Source of the DNA: DATJGR01 sp963735085
Lineage (GTDB): Bacteria; Pseudomonadota; Gammaproteobacteria; Pseudomonadales; Azotimanducaceae
NCBI GenBank assembly: GCA_963735085.1
Contig: CAVTJP010000002.1
Coordinates: 310,001-374,000 of the forward strand
Direction: 5' to 3'
DNA: 64,000 bases
Position numbers and translations under genes: made by a program. Below the pieces are notes generated by a model. That model ran no database searches. It saw only the letters and a program-made list of their open reading frames with translations, and was not told the origin of the DNA. Shown one piece after another: positions 27,506-35,532 of the stretch; the first letter of the stretch is position 1; the number at the start of each line of letters is the position of its first letter.

Positions 27506-29083
27506 CTAAAGCATCGGCTCGATCGGTAGCCAGCGCGCCAGCATCGCCTCTATGCGGCGCATGAAGCTGGCTTGCGGGTCGTGACGGAACGTCTGCGTTC
27601 CGTCGCTCCAGCGCAGTGCGCCATCCGCGTTGCGTTTCACACGCCAGGCGCTCGACGGCGCGATCATCTGGTTGAACAGCTTCGTTACCTGGGCGGCGAT
27701 CACCGGGTCGCTGACCAGCACGCCTTGCTCGCAGTTCAGTGAAATCGAGCGCGGATCGAGATTGAACGAACCGACGAATGCGGTGCTGTTGTCTATCACC
27801 GCCGCCTTCGTGTGCAGGCTGGCCCCCGATGAACCGAACAGGCTCACGCTGGCCTTACTGGACTCGCTCCCCTCCGGCTTGAGTTCCCACAACTCGACAC
27901 CGCCTTTGAGCAGCTTCTTGCGGTATTTCGCGTAACCGCCGTGCACCGCGACAACGTCGTTGGCGGCCAGCGAATTGGTCAGGATTCGCACGCTGCGGCC
28001 CGATTGCGCTTCGCTCACGAGTTGCTTCGTTCCACCGCGTCCCGGAACGAAATACGGCGAGATCAAAACCACGTCCCGTTGAGCGGCATCGATCGCCTTG
28101 CCCAGGCCCTGTAGCACGGCCGAACTTTGACGCGGTGGCTTGTGCTGACCGGTTTTGTCGGGCATGTCGCTCAGCAGTTGCCAGTTCGTCGTCCATTGCA
28201 TCGGGACGAGGCTGGTGCGTGCCGACTGCACCGCATCGTCGGCCTCCAATGCCTGGACGTAGGGCGCGTTCTTCGCGTCCGAGAGGTACGCATTCGCCTC
28301 TTTGCGCAGCTTCGCGAGCGCCTCTGCGTTGACACTGTTGGGGCTGAGGCTCTGGATCGGCCAGACCATGTCTGAGTTCCAGTAGCGATCGAACGAGTTG
28401 CTGAACTGCTGTACCGCCGGACCGACGATTGCGAGATCGAGATCGACGAAATTGACGGCGTCGCCGGCCGCGAAATACTCATCTCCGATATTGCGCCCCC
28501 CGGAGATCACGAAGCGGTTGTCTGCGATCCAGGTTTTGTTGTGCATGCGATGGTTGATGCGCGAAAAACTGGTCAACGCTTCGATGCCTTTGTTGAGCAA
28601 TCCACGACGCGAGGCGAACGGATTGAACAGGCGCACGCTGATGTTCGGGTGTGCGGCCAGCGCAGCCAACGTGAAGTTCTTGGCGCGCGCGTCCATGTCG
28701 TCGAGCAGCACGCGCACCCGCACGCCGCGATCGGCGGCATCGAGCAATGCGAGCGCGAGCAGCCGTCCGGTCAGATCGTCGTGCCAGATGTAGTACTGCA
28801 CGTCGAGGCTGCGTCCGGCGGCACGCGCGGACAGACCGAGCAGTGTGAATGCGTCGACGCCGTTGGACAGCAGATGGAAGCCCGACTGGCCGCTGTGTCT
28901 TGCCAGCACTGGAGCAATGGTCCGATCGAGCCGGGTGCTATCGCAGGCTGGCAATGCCCGCACCGGCGGAGATTGAGGATGCGGCGGCAGCGATGCGCAG
29001 CCTTGCAGCAAGATCATGATCGCCAGCAGTCGCAGGGTTGCATAGTGGTTGCCTATCCAGTGTATCGGATCAAACGATTTCAT
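27506..29083 (-). CDS. phospholipase D family lipoprotein (ClsC-like cardiolipin synthase)
   Basis: A 525-residue protein with an N-terminal lipoprotein-type signal (MILLQGCAS) and two PLD domains. The HKD motifs are HNKTWIAD with ISGGRNIGDEYF and HTKAAVID with GSFNLDPRS. This layout and length match ClsC, which makes cardiolipin from phosphatidylglycerol and phosphatidylethanolamine. The GRNIGDEYF and VVLISPYFVPG segments are typical. Start ATG 29083. Its stop is two bases from livG, an unusual partner. ClsC usually pairs with YmdB, absent here. Confidence 0.9.
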   Translation of the reverse strand: MKSFDPIHWIGNHYATLRLLAIMILLQGCASLPPHPQSPPVRALPACDSTRLDRTIAPVLARHSGQSGFHLLSNGVDAFTLLGLSARAAGRSLDVQYYIWHDDLTGRLLALALLDAADRGVRVRVLLDDMDARAKNFTLAALAAHPNISVRLFNPFASRRGLLNKGIEALTSFSRINHRMHNKTWIADNRFVISGGRNIGDEYFAAGDAVNFVDLDLAIVGPAVQQFSNSFDRYWNSDMVWPIQSLSPNSVNAEALAKLRKEANAYLSDAKNAPYVQALEADDAVQSARTSLVPMQWTTNWQLLSDMPDKTGQHKPPRQSSAVLQGLGKAIDAAQRDVVLISPYFVPGRGGTKQLVSEAQSGRSVRILTNSLAANDVVAVHGGYAKYRKKLLKGGVELWELKPEGSESSKASVSLFGSSGASLHTKAAVIDNSTAFVGSFNLDPRSISLNCEQGVLVSDPVIAAQVTKLFNQMIAPSSAWRVKRNADGALRWSDGTQTFRHDPQASFMRRIEAMLARWLPIEPML

Positions 29084-29111
29084 TAATGAATTGTTTCAAC
29101 TCACAGTAGTG

Positions 29112-29529
29112 CAATCGCGAAAGCACGAAGAGCAGATCGGTGAACACCAAACAAAGGCGTCACCATTGGTGCCGACGGCCCAACTACCTGCGAAAGGCGG
29201 TGGCGCATTCGGACACTTTAAAGTGACTCATGACGTGAGCCAATACACGAAGGCTGCGGTGTTCCAGCCTTCAAGCGCAACCGATACGCTGATTCGCATT
29301 TCGACTGTGGCGCGCAGAAGGTGAGACGCTCTGGGTGAAGTACCACTTCAAGACCGATCAAGGCATCGGGTGCCTGACTCAGGCCGAGGCCGACCGCCTG
29401 GCCGGCCTCGATGGCGATTACCATCGGCGCGATCTGTACGTGTCGATCAAGCAGGGGAATTTTCCGAGTTGGACATTGAAGGTGCAGATCACGCCGTATC
29501 GCCGGTCACCTGAAGGCGCGTATCTCTAA
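29112..29529 (+). pseudogene. catalase remnant with internal deletion
   Basis: Two short stretches match monofunctional haem catalases but are far apart in an intact protein. At 29180-29310 the frame encodes GGGAFGHFKVTHDVSQYTKA, then VFQP and TDTLIRISTVA, near residues 60-100 of a catalase. After a frame change, 29326-29529 encodes ETLWVKYHFKTDQGIGCLT and FPSWTLKVQITPY, from around residues 190-260. The haem-pocket Asn region between them and the whole C-terminal half with the proximal Tyr are missing. It is a dead gene lying between the cardiolipin synthase and gamma-glutamyltransferase genes, and fills most of that 500-base gap. Confidence 0.85.
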
Positions 29530-29602
29530 ACCGATACTGGATCGGGCATTCGCATACTGGGGCAACGTCGTTCAGAATCGCGGCGACCGCGTAGCGGAGA
29601 GC

Positions 29603-31429
29603 GTGAAGAGGAAATCACATGTGCGTGATGATCGGTTGGACGGAGTCGGCTCGTTGATCTGGCTTCGATCGACCGTCGCCTTGGTCGGACTGTTGGGACT
29701 GGTTGCAACGATGCTGGCGGACGCCGGCGTCGGGCGCGGCGATCGTTATGCGGGTGCCGTGTGGGCGTCTCGCTCGCCCGTTCTCGCGCAACACGGCATC
29801 GCCGCCACCGAGCAACCACTGGCATCACAGATTGCCATCGATGTCCTGAAGCAGGGCGGCAGCGCTGTGGACGCGGCGATTGCGGCGAATGCCGCGCTCG
29901 GCCTGATGGAGCCGGTGCTCAACGGCATCGGTGGTGACTGTTTCGTCATCGTATGGGATCCGAAGACACGCAAACTCTATGGTTACAACGGCTCGGGCCC
30001 CTCGGCCAAAGGCCGCGATCTGGCGCGCATGAAGACGCAGGTCGAGGCCGCGTACGCGAAGGCTGGCATGACCAGCATCGATCACATCCCGAGCGTGGGT
30101 TCGTTGCCCGTGACGGTGCCCGGTACCGTCGATACCTGGTTCGCGCTGCACGAGCGATTCGGCAAGCTGCCGATCGGCGACGATCTGGCGCCCGCAATCG
30201 CATACGCGACGAACGGCTTCCCGGTGACGCAACTCGTTGCGAAATACTGGAAAGGTAACTTTGCCGCGTTCGACAAACGCAGCGCACTGATCGAGGAGAG
30301 CGCAAACGCGCGCAAGACGTATCTGATCGAGGGGCATACGCCGGCCGAGGGCGAGGTGTTCCGCAATCCGGATCTGGCTCACACGCTGAGTTTGATTGCC
30401 AAGGGCGGGCGCGATGCGTTCTACAAAGGCGCAATCGCGCGCACGATCGACGCGTACTTCAAACGCATCGGCGGTGATCTGCGCTACGCGGATTTTGCGG
30501 ACTATCACGGTGAGTGGGTGACGCCGCAGTCGGTGAATTATCGTGGCTACGACGTCTACGAACTGCCGCCGAACGGCCAGGGCTTCGCCGTATTGGAAAT
30601 GCTCAATCTGCTCACAGGATTCGATCTGAAGCAGATGGGCGTCGGCAGCGCCGATGCGATCAACGTGATGCTCGAAGCCAAGCGCCTGGCTTATGAGGAT
30701 CTCGCGAAGTATTACGCCGACCCGCGCTTCGTAGACGTGCCGATGAAGGGCCTGCTCTCCGAAGGATATGCCGCTGAGCGTCGCAAACTGATCAAAGTAG
30801 GGCGCGCCAATCCCGATATCGGGCCGGGCAATCCTAAACTGTTCGGCGGCGACACCACGTATTTCACGATCGCCGACAAAGACGGGATGACGGTGTCGAT
30901 CATCCAATCGAACTATCGCGGCATGGGGTCGGGGCTGGTCGCAGATGGGCTCGGCTTCATGTTCCAGGACCGTGGCGAGCTGTTTTCCCTCAACCCGAAC
31001 GATGCGAATGTCTACGCGCCGGGTAAACGACCATTTCACACCATCATTCCGGCGTTCGTCATGAAGGACGGCGCGCCGTGGATGTCGTTCGGGCTGATGG
31101 GCGGAGACATGCAGCCGCAGGGACACGTGCAGGTGCTGGTGAACATGATCGATTTCGGCATGAACGTGCAGGAGGCGGGTGATGCGGCCCGGTGGCGGCA
31201 CTACGGCAACGCCGAACCGACCGGCGAAGCGTCGCAGGGCATCGGAATGGTGGAGATGGAGTCCGGATTCAGTGCGTCGACGAAAGCCGAACTTGCGAGG
31301 CGCGGCTACAAGATCGTGCCGGGGACCGGTGCGTTCGGGGGCTACGAAGCGATTCGATACGACGCGAAACAACACGTCTACTGGGGGGCGACGGAGATGC
31401 GCAAGGACGGTGAGGTGGTTGGCTATTGA
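29603..31429 (+). CDS. ggt: gamma-glutamyltransferase
   Basis: A 608-residue Ntn-hydrolase that cleaves glutathione and other gamma-glutamyl compounds in the periplasm after self-cleavage. The large subunit starts HGIAATEQPLASQIAIDVLK and has the GGSAVDAAIAAN and NGIGGD motifs. The processing site is GDTTYFTIAD, with nucleophile Thr418, and the small subunit has GSGLVADGLGFMFQDRG and GLMGGDMQPQGHVQV. An N-terminal hydrophobic segment (STVALVGLLGLVATMLA) is the export signal. The start is taken as GTG 29603, the first in-frame start; no better ribosome site was found. Confidence 0.92.
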   Translation: MKRKSHVRDDRLDGVGSLIWLRSTVALVGLLGLVATMLADAGVGRGDRYAGAVWASRSPVLAQHGIAATEQPLASQIAIDVLKQGGSAVDAAIAANAALGLMEPVLNGIGGDCFVIVWDPKTRKLYGYNGSGPSAKGRDLARMKTQVEAAYAKAGMTSIDHIPSVGSLPVTVPGTVDTWFALHERFGKLPIGDDLAPAIAYATNGFPVTQLVAKYWKGNFAAFDKRSALIEESANARKTYLIEGHTPAEGEVFRNPDLAHTLSLIAKGGRDAFYKGAIARTIDAYFKRIGGDLRYADFADYHGEWVTPQSVNYRGYDVYELPPNGQGFAVLEMLNLLTGFDLKQMGVGSADAINVMLEAKRLAYEDLAKYYADPRFVDVPMKGLLSEGYAAERRKLIKVGRANPDIGPGNPKLFGGDTTYFTIADKDGMTVSIIQSNYRGMGSGLVADGLGFMFQDRGELFSLNPNDANVYAPGKRPFHTIIPAFVMKDGAPWMSFGLMGGDMQPQGHVQVLVNMIDFGMNVQEAGDAARWRHYGNAEPTGEASQGIGMVEMESGFSASTKAELARRGYKIVPGTGAFGGYEAIRYDAKQHVYWGATEMRKDGEVVGY

Positions 31430-31445
31430 ATCGCGCGCAGCGTGT

Positions 31446-32117
31446 TCATCCCATTCCACCGCCGGTTTTGCCGCCCCATTTGCGACTGTCGGCGGTACCG
31501 CTCCACAGCGCGATTGCGGCGAGCGCTGAAACGTACAGCGCGCCGATCAACAGCACAATCTCACCCGGGATCGGGCCGACATCGGCACGCCGGAACAGCG
31601 CTTCGAGCGTCGTTGGCGAACCCGGGTGAACGAGGAGCTTGCCGACGAATGCGAACGCCTGAATGGAGATAATCCACAGGTAGTTTCGGCGAATCCGGCG
31701 GCCCAGCGCCGCCATGAACGAGACGTGGTAGCGCGGCCGACGATAGTCGTTGGCGAGCACGCTGCGCCAGTTCGGGTCCGGCGCTTCATCTTGATCCAGC
31801 ATCGGTACGTAGAGGTTGTTTTCCATCCAGCGGCACCGCGCGCGCCAGACGTTGAAATAGCGATACCGTCGCGTCTCGATCATCAGGAACAGCAGAATCA
31901 GAACGCCCACCAGCAGCAACGGCAAGGGCGAGGCATTGGGTGACGAGAAGGCGATAGACAACGCGACGCCGAGGGTGACGACCGACCAGTTCGTCGTCGT
32001 GTCCAGTCGCGTGCGCCAGACCGTCGAACGATATACTTCGCTGCGATAAAGATGCGCGATCGCCGCCATCTCGGCGTTGGAAAAGTCCGACTGCCCGGGT
32101 CTGCTACCGTCGCTCAT
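31446..32117 (-). CDS. DUF2270 membrane protein
   Basis: A 223-residue protein of the DUF2270 family. The hallmark is HLYRSEVYRSTVWRTRLDTT followed by TNWSVVTLGVALSIAFS, a first helix pair, a soluble RRYRYFNVWRARCRWMENN segment and C-terminal helices (YLWIISIQAFAFVGKLL and EIVLLIGALYVSALAAIAL). Function is unknown. Convergent with ggt, 16 bases apart. Confidence 0.88.
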   Translation of the reverse strand: MSDGSRPGQSDFSNAEMAAIAHLYRSEVYRSTVWRTRLDTTTNWSVVTLGVALSIAFSSPNASPLPLLLVGVLILLFLMIETRRYRYFNVWRARCRWMENNLYVPMLDQDEAPDPNWRSVLANDYRRPRYHVSFMAALGRRIRRNYLWIISIQAFAFVGKLLVHPGSPTTLEALFRRADVGPIPGEIVLLIGALYVSALAAIALWSGTADSRKWGGKTGGGMG

Positions 32118-32354
32118 CGTGATTTTGGCGCTCCTCCCCCGTCATTGATCCGCGCTAGATCAACGGAGTCATGATGAACAGTTTGGAGGCCGTAGCGCAA
32201 CGCTCAAATCATCGACGGCGTTCTGAGATCATCCAAGCTGGCTTTTGCGACACCTTGAAATCGTTGGATCATCATCATCTGCCAAGCGGCGAAACGGCTA
32301 CGATTTGGACGCGACGACGTGACGGTCGTAAGATGCCCGGCTGTCGTTAGGCGC

Positions 32355-32441
32355 GCCCGGGTGGCGAAACTGGTAGACGCAAGGGACTTAAAATCCCTCG
32401 GCCGTATGGCTGTGCGGGTTCGATTCCCGCCCCGGGCACCA
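32355..32441 (+). tRNA. tRNA-Leu (TAA)
   Basis: An 87-base class II tRNA with encoded CCA. Acceptor GCCCGGG pairs with CCCGGGC. The anticodon stem AGGGA/TCCCT holds loop CTTAAAA with anticodon TAA. A variable arm follows (CGGCCGTATGGCTG region), then T arm GCGGG-TTCGATT-CCCGC. Confidence 0.95.
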
Positions 32442-32442
32442 A

Positions 32443-32553
32443 ACGAAATTTCGTGACATCGGATTTGACGAGGCCGAAGGGGAAGCGCTGAAACGCAAAG
32501 TGCAAGCGATGATTGAGATCGATCGGGCAATCAAGCGGCTCAAGCTATCGTAG
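32443..32553 (+). pseudogene. fragment of HigA/XRE-type antitoxin regulator
   Basis: Directly behind the tRNA CCA end an open stretch of 36 codons without a start reads FRDIGFDEAEGEALKRK...AMIEIDRAIKRLKLS then TAG. The pattern F(R/K)D(I/L)GF..(A/P)EAE.L..R..LMI.I...I is the N-terminal region of XRE-family antitoxins of the HigA type. The helix-turn-helix that should follow is missing. A fragment starting exactly at a tRNA end suggests a former integrated element. Confidence 0.6.
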
Positions 32554-32580
32554 GTCAGAGCGCTCAAGCTAATGGCAGTC

Positions 32581-32967
32581 TCAGCCAGGCAGCTTGCCGC
32601 CCGTATGCGCATAGGTCTTGTTGACGATCTTCCACTGCCCGCCGATTCGCGCCATCGAGAAATAGTCGACGAAGTCGCAGCCGAGATAGTCCTCCTCGGC
32701 GAGCACGGCGACACCCGCATTACCCACGACGTCGATCGATACGATGCGCGCCTTGTAACGGGGACCCGCGAGTGGTGCCTTCGAATTGGCCACCATGTCG
32801 AAGAAATCGGTAATCGGCACCGCATGCTGTACGTCGCCGATGTGTCCGTACATCCGTGCGTCGGGATGGAACGCGTCACGGAGCTTGGCGACATCGCCCC
32901 CGGCGCCGTCGATATACAACTGCACGACCTGCGTGATTTCCTCGAGGTCTGCGATGCGCTGGCCCAT
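32581..32967 (-). CDS. SnoaL/NTF2-like (putative lumazine-binding family) protein
   Basis: A 128-residue single-domain protein with the NTF2-like cone fold of the Lumazine_bd_2 group. It has the N-terminal helix IADLEEITQVVQLYIDGAGG, FHPDARMYG, a strand block ARIVSIDVVGNAGVAVLAEE, then DYFSMARIGGQWKIVNKTY. No signal peptide. Such proteins are small steroid-isomerase or dehydratase-like enzymes or carriers; no substrate can be named. Divergent from the DUF190 gene. Confidence 0.85.
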   Translation of the reverse strand: MGQRIADLEEITQVVQLYIDGAGGDVAKLRDAFHPDARMYGHIGDVQHAVPITDFFDMVANSKAPLAGPRYKARIVSIDVVGNAGVAVLAEEDYLGCDFVDYFSMARIGGQWKIVNKTYAHTGGKLPG

Positions 32968-33181
32968 GTGCGTTCTCCACAGGTTGATCGGTCACCGGAG
33001 CATGTCACCAATGCACCGTGGCTGCCATACTCGCGGGTGCCGTCGAATACAGGTCGCCTACGACCTTGCTCGTGCCGAAAAGAAGCGGCGGCCGAAAATC
33101 GAACCTCTCGCGGCGGCGCAGCAGTGCCATCACCGCTGGTATCGCTGATCCGGTCGGCGGATCATGTCGGCGGAGGTGCAA

Positions 33182-33505
33182 ATGAACGGCTACCAGATCA
33201 CTTTCTTCACGCAGCAGGACCGGCACTTCAAACGGAAGCCGATGGCGGAGTGGCTGATGCTCACGGCGCGCGAGCTCGGCGTGCGAGGCGCGACGATTTT
33301 TTCCGCCAGCGAAGGCTATGGCCAGCATCGGCGAATTCATTCGGCGCACTTCTTCGAATTGGCCGACCAACCGCAGGAAGTCGTCATGGCCGTCACCGAA
33401 GAGGAGGCGACGCGTCTGTTCGACCACCTGAATCAACAAGGTGTGCACATCTTCTACGTTAAAACGCCGGTCGAATTCGGCGTTCTCGGCGAACCGGATG
33501 CATAG
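33182..33505 (+). CDS. DUF190 protein (PII-like fold)
   Basis: A 107-residue cytoplasmic protein of the DUF190 family: MNGYQITFFTQQDRHFKRKP, LGVRGATIFSASEGYGQHRR, the SAHFFELADQPQEVVMAVTEE strands and LFDHLNQQGVHIFYVKTP. ATG 33182 is chosen over ATG 33164 because GGAGG precedes it by five bases. DUF190 genes are often found beside crcB (Fluc) fluoride-channel genes. No crcB is present here, but a fluoride riboswitch starts about 150 bases downstream. Confidence 0.88.
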   Translation: MNGYQITFFTQQDRHFKRKPMAEWLMLTARELGVRGATIFSASEGYGQHRRIHSAHFFELADQPQEVVMAVTEEEATRLFDHLNQQGVHIFYVKTPVEFGVLGEPDA

Positions 33506-33652
33506 GTGCGCGACGAGGTGAGCCAGTCGGCGCGCGTCCGGGGACGGCCAATCAGGAACAGCTCGCCCAATCGTCTGGCGCCCCAACAGTTCCTCTGAAC
33601 CGTGCATTGGACGAATTGGTTTACAGCGCTGCCGGCCACGGCTAGTATTGCG
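33506..33652. other. spacer before the riboswitch, nothing recognised
   Basis: About 150 bases between the DUF190 stop and the riboswitch aptamer. It probably holds the promoter of the Hyf-like operon, but no clear -35/-10 pair is visible. I looked here for a crcB remnant and saw none. Confidence 0.4.
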
Positions 33653-33712
33653 GATAGGGAGATGGCATGCCTCCCGCAACAATAACCGCCGCAAGGCTAA
33701 TGATGCCTACGT
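33653..33712 (+). promoter_or_regulatory. fluoride riboswitch (crcB RNA)
   Basis: The stretch fits the fluoride aptamer in sequence and pairing. P1 is GGGAG (33657-33661) with CTCCC (33671-33675). The loop GATGGCAT contains GGCAT (33664-33668), which forms the pseudoknot with ATGCC (33703-33707). A short hairpin GCC-GCAA-GGC (33688-33697) follows the conserved AAC (33684-33686). The conserved GGCTGATG reads GGCTAATG here, one difference, and the 3' end is the typical GATGCCTAC. It precedes the Hyf-like operon on the same strand. Fluoride with Mg ions should stabilise the aptamer and allow read-through. Confidence 0.85.
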
Positions 33713-33748
33713 GACACGGCCGATGAGGGCGTTATCGTAGGTTTTTTT
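33706..33748 (+). terminator. riboswitch-controlled intrinsic terminator
   Basis: CCTACG (33706-33711) pairs with CGTAGG (33736-33741), followed at once by seven T (33742-33748). The 5' arm uses the last bases of the aptamer pseudoknot, so terminator and ligand-bound aptamer exclude each other. This predicts a fluoride ON switch. Confidence 0.8.
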
Positions 33749-33877
33749 ATGCTCCTCTCCGACGTGTCGACGGCGAACAACAAGTGTCGGAGGTTGCCGA
33801 ATGTTGCGACGGGTGCTGGACGTGACGGTTGATCACGCCCGACGATCGTACTGTGCCGCACAGGTGCTCATATTCAG
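33749..33877 (+). other. 5' leader between terminator and hyfC
   Basis: About 130 bases of untranslated leader. A loose inverted pair CTCCGAC/GTCGGAG (near 33757-33793) is visible. No other gene is recognised. Confidence 0.35.
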
Positions 33878-34834
33878 ATGAGCGATCGGATCCTTTTCAA
33901 TATCCTGCAGGTCATCGTCGTGCTTGGCTTCGCGCCGCTCGTGTCCGGCGTATTGGCGCGCCTCAGGGAAATCGTTCAGTCCAAGCGCGGGCCGAGCATC
34001 TTTCAGCCGTACCGGGACTTGTGGAAGCTGTTCCACAAAGACGAGATCGTCTCGGAAGACAGTTCGTGGATATTTCGGTTCACGCCGTATGTGGTGTTCG
34101 TAGCGCCAGTCTTTGTCGCATTGCTGATTCCGGTGCTCACCAGCTATCCACTGTTCTTCGCATTCATGGGCGACATGCTCGGCGTCGGCTTCGTGTTGGC
34201 ACTGGCCGGATTCTTTGCGGCGCTCGCCGCCAGCGACACCGCTAATCCCTACGGCGCGATGGGCGCCAGCCGTACGCGCATGGTGGGTTTTCTCGCCGAA
34301 CCGGTGTTCATGATCGTGTTCTTCACAGTCTCCTTCGTTGCCGGATCGACGATTCCGTACATCGTCCAGCAACACTGGGTAACGCCGCTGGCGAACTTTT
34401 TCGCGCCATCCCATGTGCTGCTGGTGCTCGCGTTTCTGATGCTGATGCTGGCCGAAGGCGGCCGCATACCGGTGGACAACCCGAGCGGCCACTTCGAACT
34501 GGCGATGATCGATGAATCCAAATCGCTGGAATATTCAGGCCGCGGCTTCGCGCTGATGCGTTGGGGCGGGCAGATGAAGTTCTTCGTACTGTTGTGCATC
34601 TTCGTCAATGTGCTGGTGGCGCCGTGGGGTCTGGCGGCCGATCAATCTTTCGCTGCGGTGCTGCTGGCGATACCGCTCGTGCTGCTCAAGATTCTGTGCG
34701 TCGTGCTGGTGTTCGTCGTCATCGAGTCGTCGCTGTCGAAGCTGCGGCTTTTTCGTATCTCGGAATTTCTCGGCACGGCGTTCATCACCGCGGTGGCCGC
34801 GATGATCGCGCAGATCTTCCTGACAACGCCATGA
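33878..34834 (+). CDS. hyfC: Hyf-like complex membrane subunit (HyfC/HycD, NuoH-like)
   Basis: A 318-residue membrane protein, first gene after the riboswitch. It matches the NuoH/HycD family: VSGVLARLREIVQSKRGPSI, QPYRDLWKLFHKDEIVSED, and MLAEGGRIPVDNPSGHFELAMIDESKSLEYSG, which correspond to the quinone-site loops of complex I. About eight helices. It anchors the hydrophilic arm on the proton-pumping modules. Its stop overlaps the hyfE start (ATGA). Confidence 0.93.
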   Translation: MSDRILFNILQVIVVLGFAPLVSGVLARLREIVQSKRGPSIFQPYRDLWKLFHKDEIVSEDSSWIFRFTPYVVFVAPVFVALLIPVLTSYPLFFAFMGDMLGVGFVLALAGFFAALAASDTANPYGAMGASRTRMVGFLAEPVFMIVFFTVSFVAGSTIPYIVQQHWVTPLANFFAPSHVLLVLAFLMLMLAEGGRIPVDNPSGHFELAMIDESKSLEYSGRGFALMRWGGQMKFFVLLCIFVNVLVAPWGLAADQSFAAVLLAIPLVLLKILCVVLVFVVIESSLSKLRLFRISEFLGTAFITAVAAMIAQIFLTTP

Positions 34835-35532
34835 GTGCAGCGACCATTCAGCTACTCGACAACCTCAACGCGCTGACGGCGGGGCTGTTCCTGCTGACCG
34901 CATTCGGTATCGTCGCAACACGGCAGGCAAGAAGCTGCCTGCGTATGTTCATCGCGCAATCGTTGCTGCTCGCGGTGTCTGCTGCGCTGCTGGCGCTGCG
35001 CTTCGATTCGGCACATCTGTACGGCGTGGCGCTGGTGAATCTGATCAGCAAGCCGATCATCGTGCCGTGGCTATTGCGGCGAACCGCGCCCGCCGGAGTG
35101 TATACAAGGCGCGAGATCGACCAGGTTCTGAATATCCCGACAACGTTGCTGATCGCGCTTGCGCTGGTCATTGCGGCGTACGTGTTCAGCGTTCCGTTGA
35201 GCGATGCGCTCGGCAATGCGATCGGCGGCGGCTACCACGCGCCGAACCTGCCGATCGGCATCGCCGGCATTGCGCTGGGTGCCTTTACGCTGACGGTACG
35301 GCGCGAGGCGCTGCCGCTGCTCATCGGCCTGCTCGCGATGGAAAACGGCGCATTCCTCGCCGGCGTCTATATCGCGCACGATCTGTCGATGCTGGTGGAA
35401 CTTGCGATCGCCACTGACGGACTCGTCATCGTGTTCATCGTCGGCGTGCTAATGCGCGCGGTCCAGAACGAAGCGGGCACCACAGTGGTTGGTGATCTCG
35501 CGACGTTGCGCGAACGGCCGGGCACGCCGTGA
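34831..35532 (+). CDS. hyfE: Hyf-like complex membrane subunit HyfE
   Basis: A 233-residue membrane protein similar to HyfE, a fusion-like NuoJ/NuoK-type subunit. Start ATG 34831 overlaps the hyfC stop. Seen: LNALTAGLFLLTAFGIVATRQ, NLISKPIIVPWLLRR, IPTTLLIALALVIAAYVF and the MrpC/NuoK-like LLIGLLAMENGAFLAGV and LVIVFIVGVLM. The buried Glu of the NuoK-like helix is retained (LLAMENG). Its stop overlaps hyfF by four bases. Confidence 0.9.
   Translation: MSAATIQLLDNLNALTAGLFLLTAFGIVATRQARSCLRMFIAQSLLLAVSAALLALRFDSAHLYGVALVNLISKPIIVPWLLRRTAPAGVYTRREIDQVLNIPTTLLIALALVIAAYVFSVPLSDALGNAIGGGYHAPNLPIGIAGIALGAFTLTVRREALPLLIGLLAMENGAFLAGVYIAHDLSMLVELAIATDGLVIVFIVGVLMRAVQNEAGTTVVGDLATLRERPGTP

Noticed and set aside
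29825..31459. 544-codon minus-strand frame
   Set aside because: Antisense shadow of gamma-glutamyltransferase.
32146..32164. TTGATC-N7-GATCAA palindrome resembling an FNR site
   Set aside because: FNR boxes need a four-base spacer; here the half-sites are too far apart.
32204..32530. Open frame antisense to tRNA-Leu with GNRTRT...RPRDFKS-like peptide
   Set aside because: This is the familiar spurious protein produced by reading through tRNA-Leu on the opposite strand; similar frames cover the other two tRNAs.
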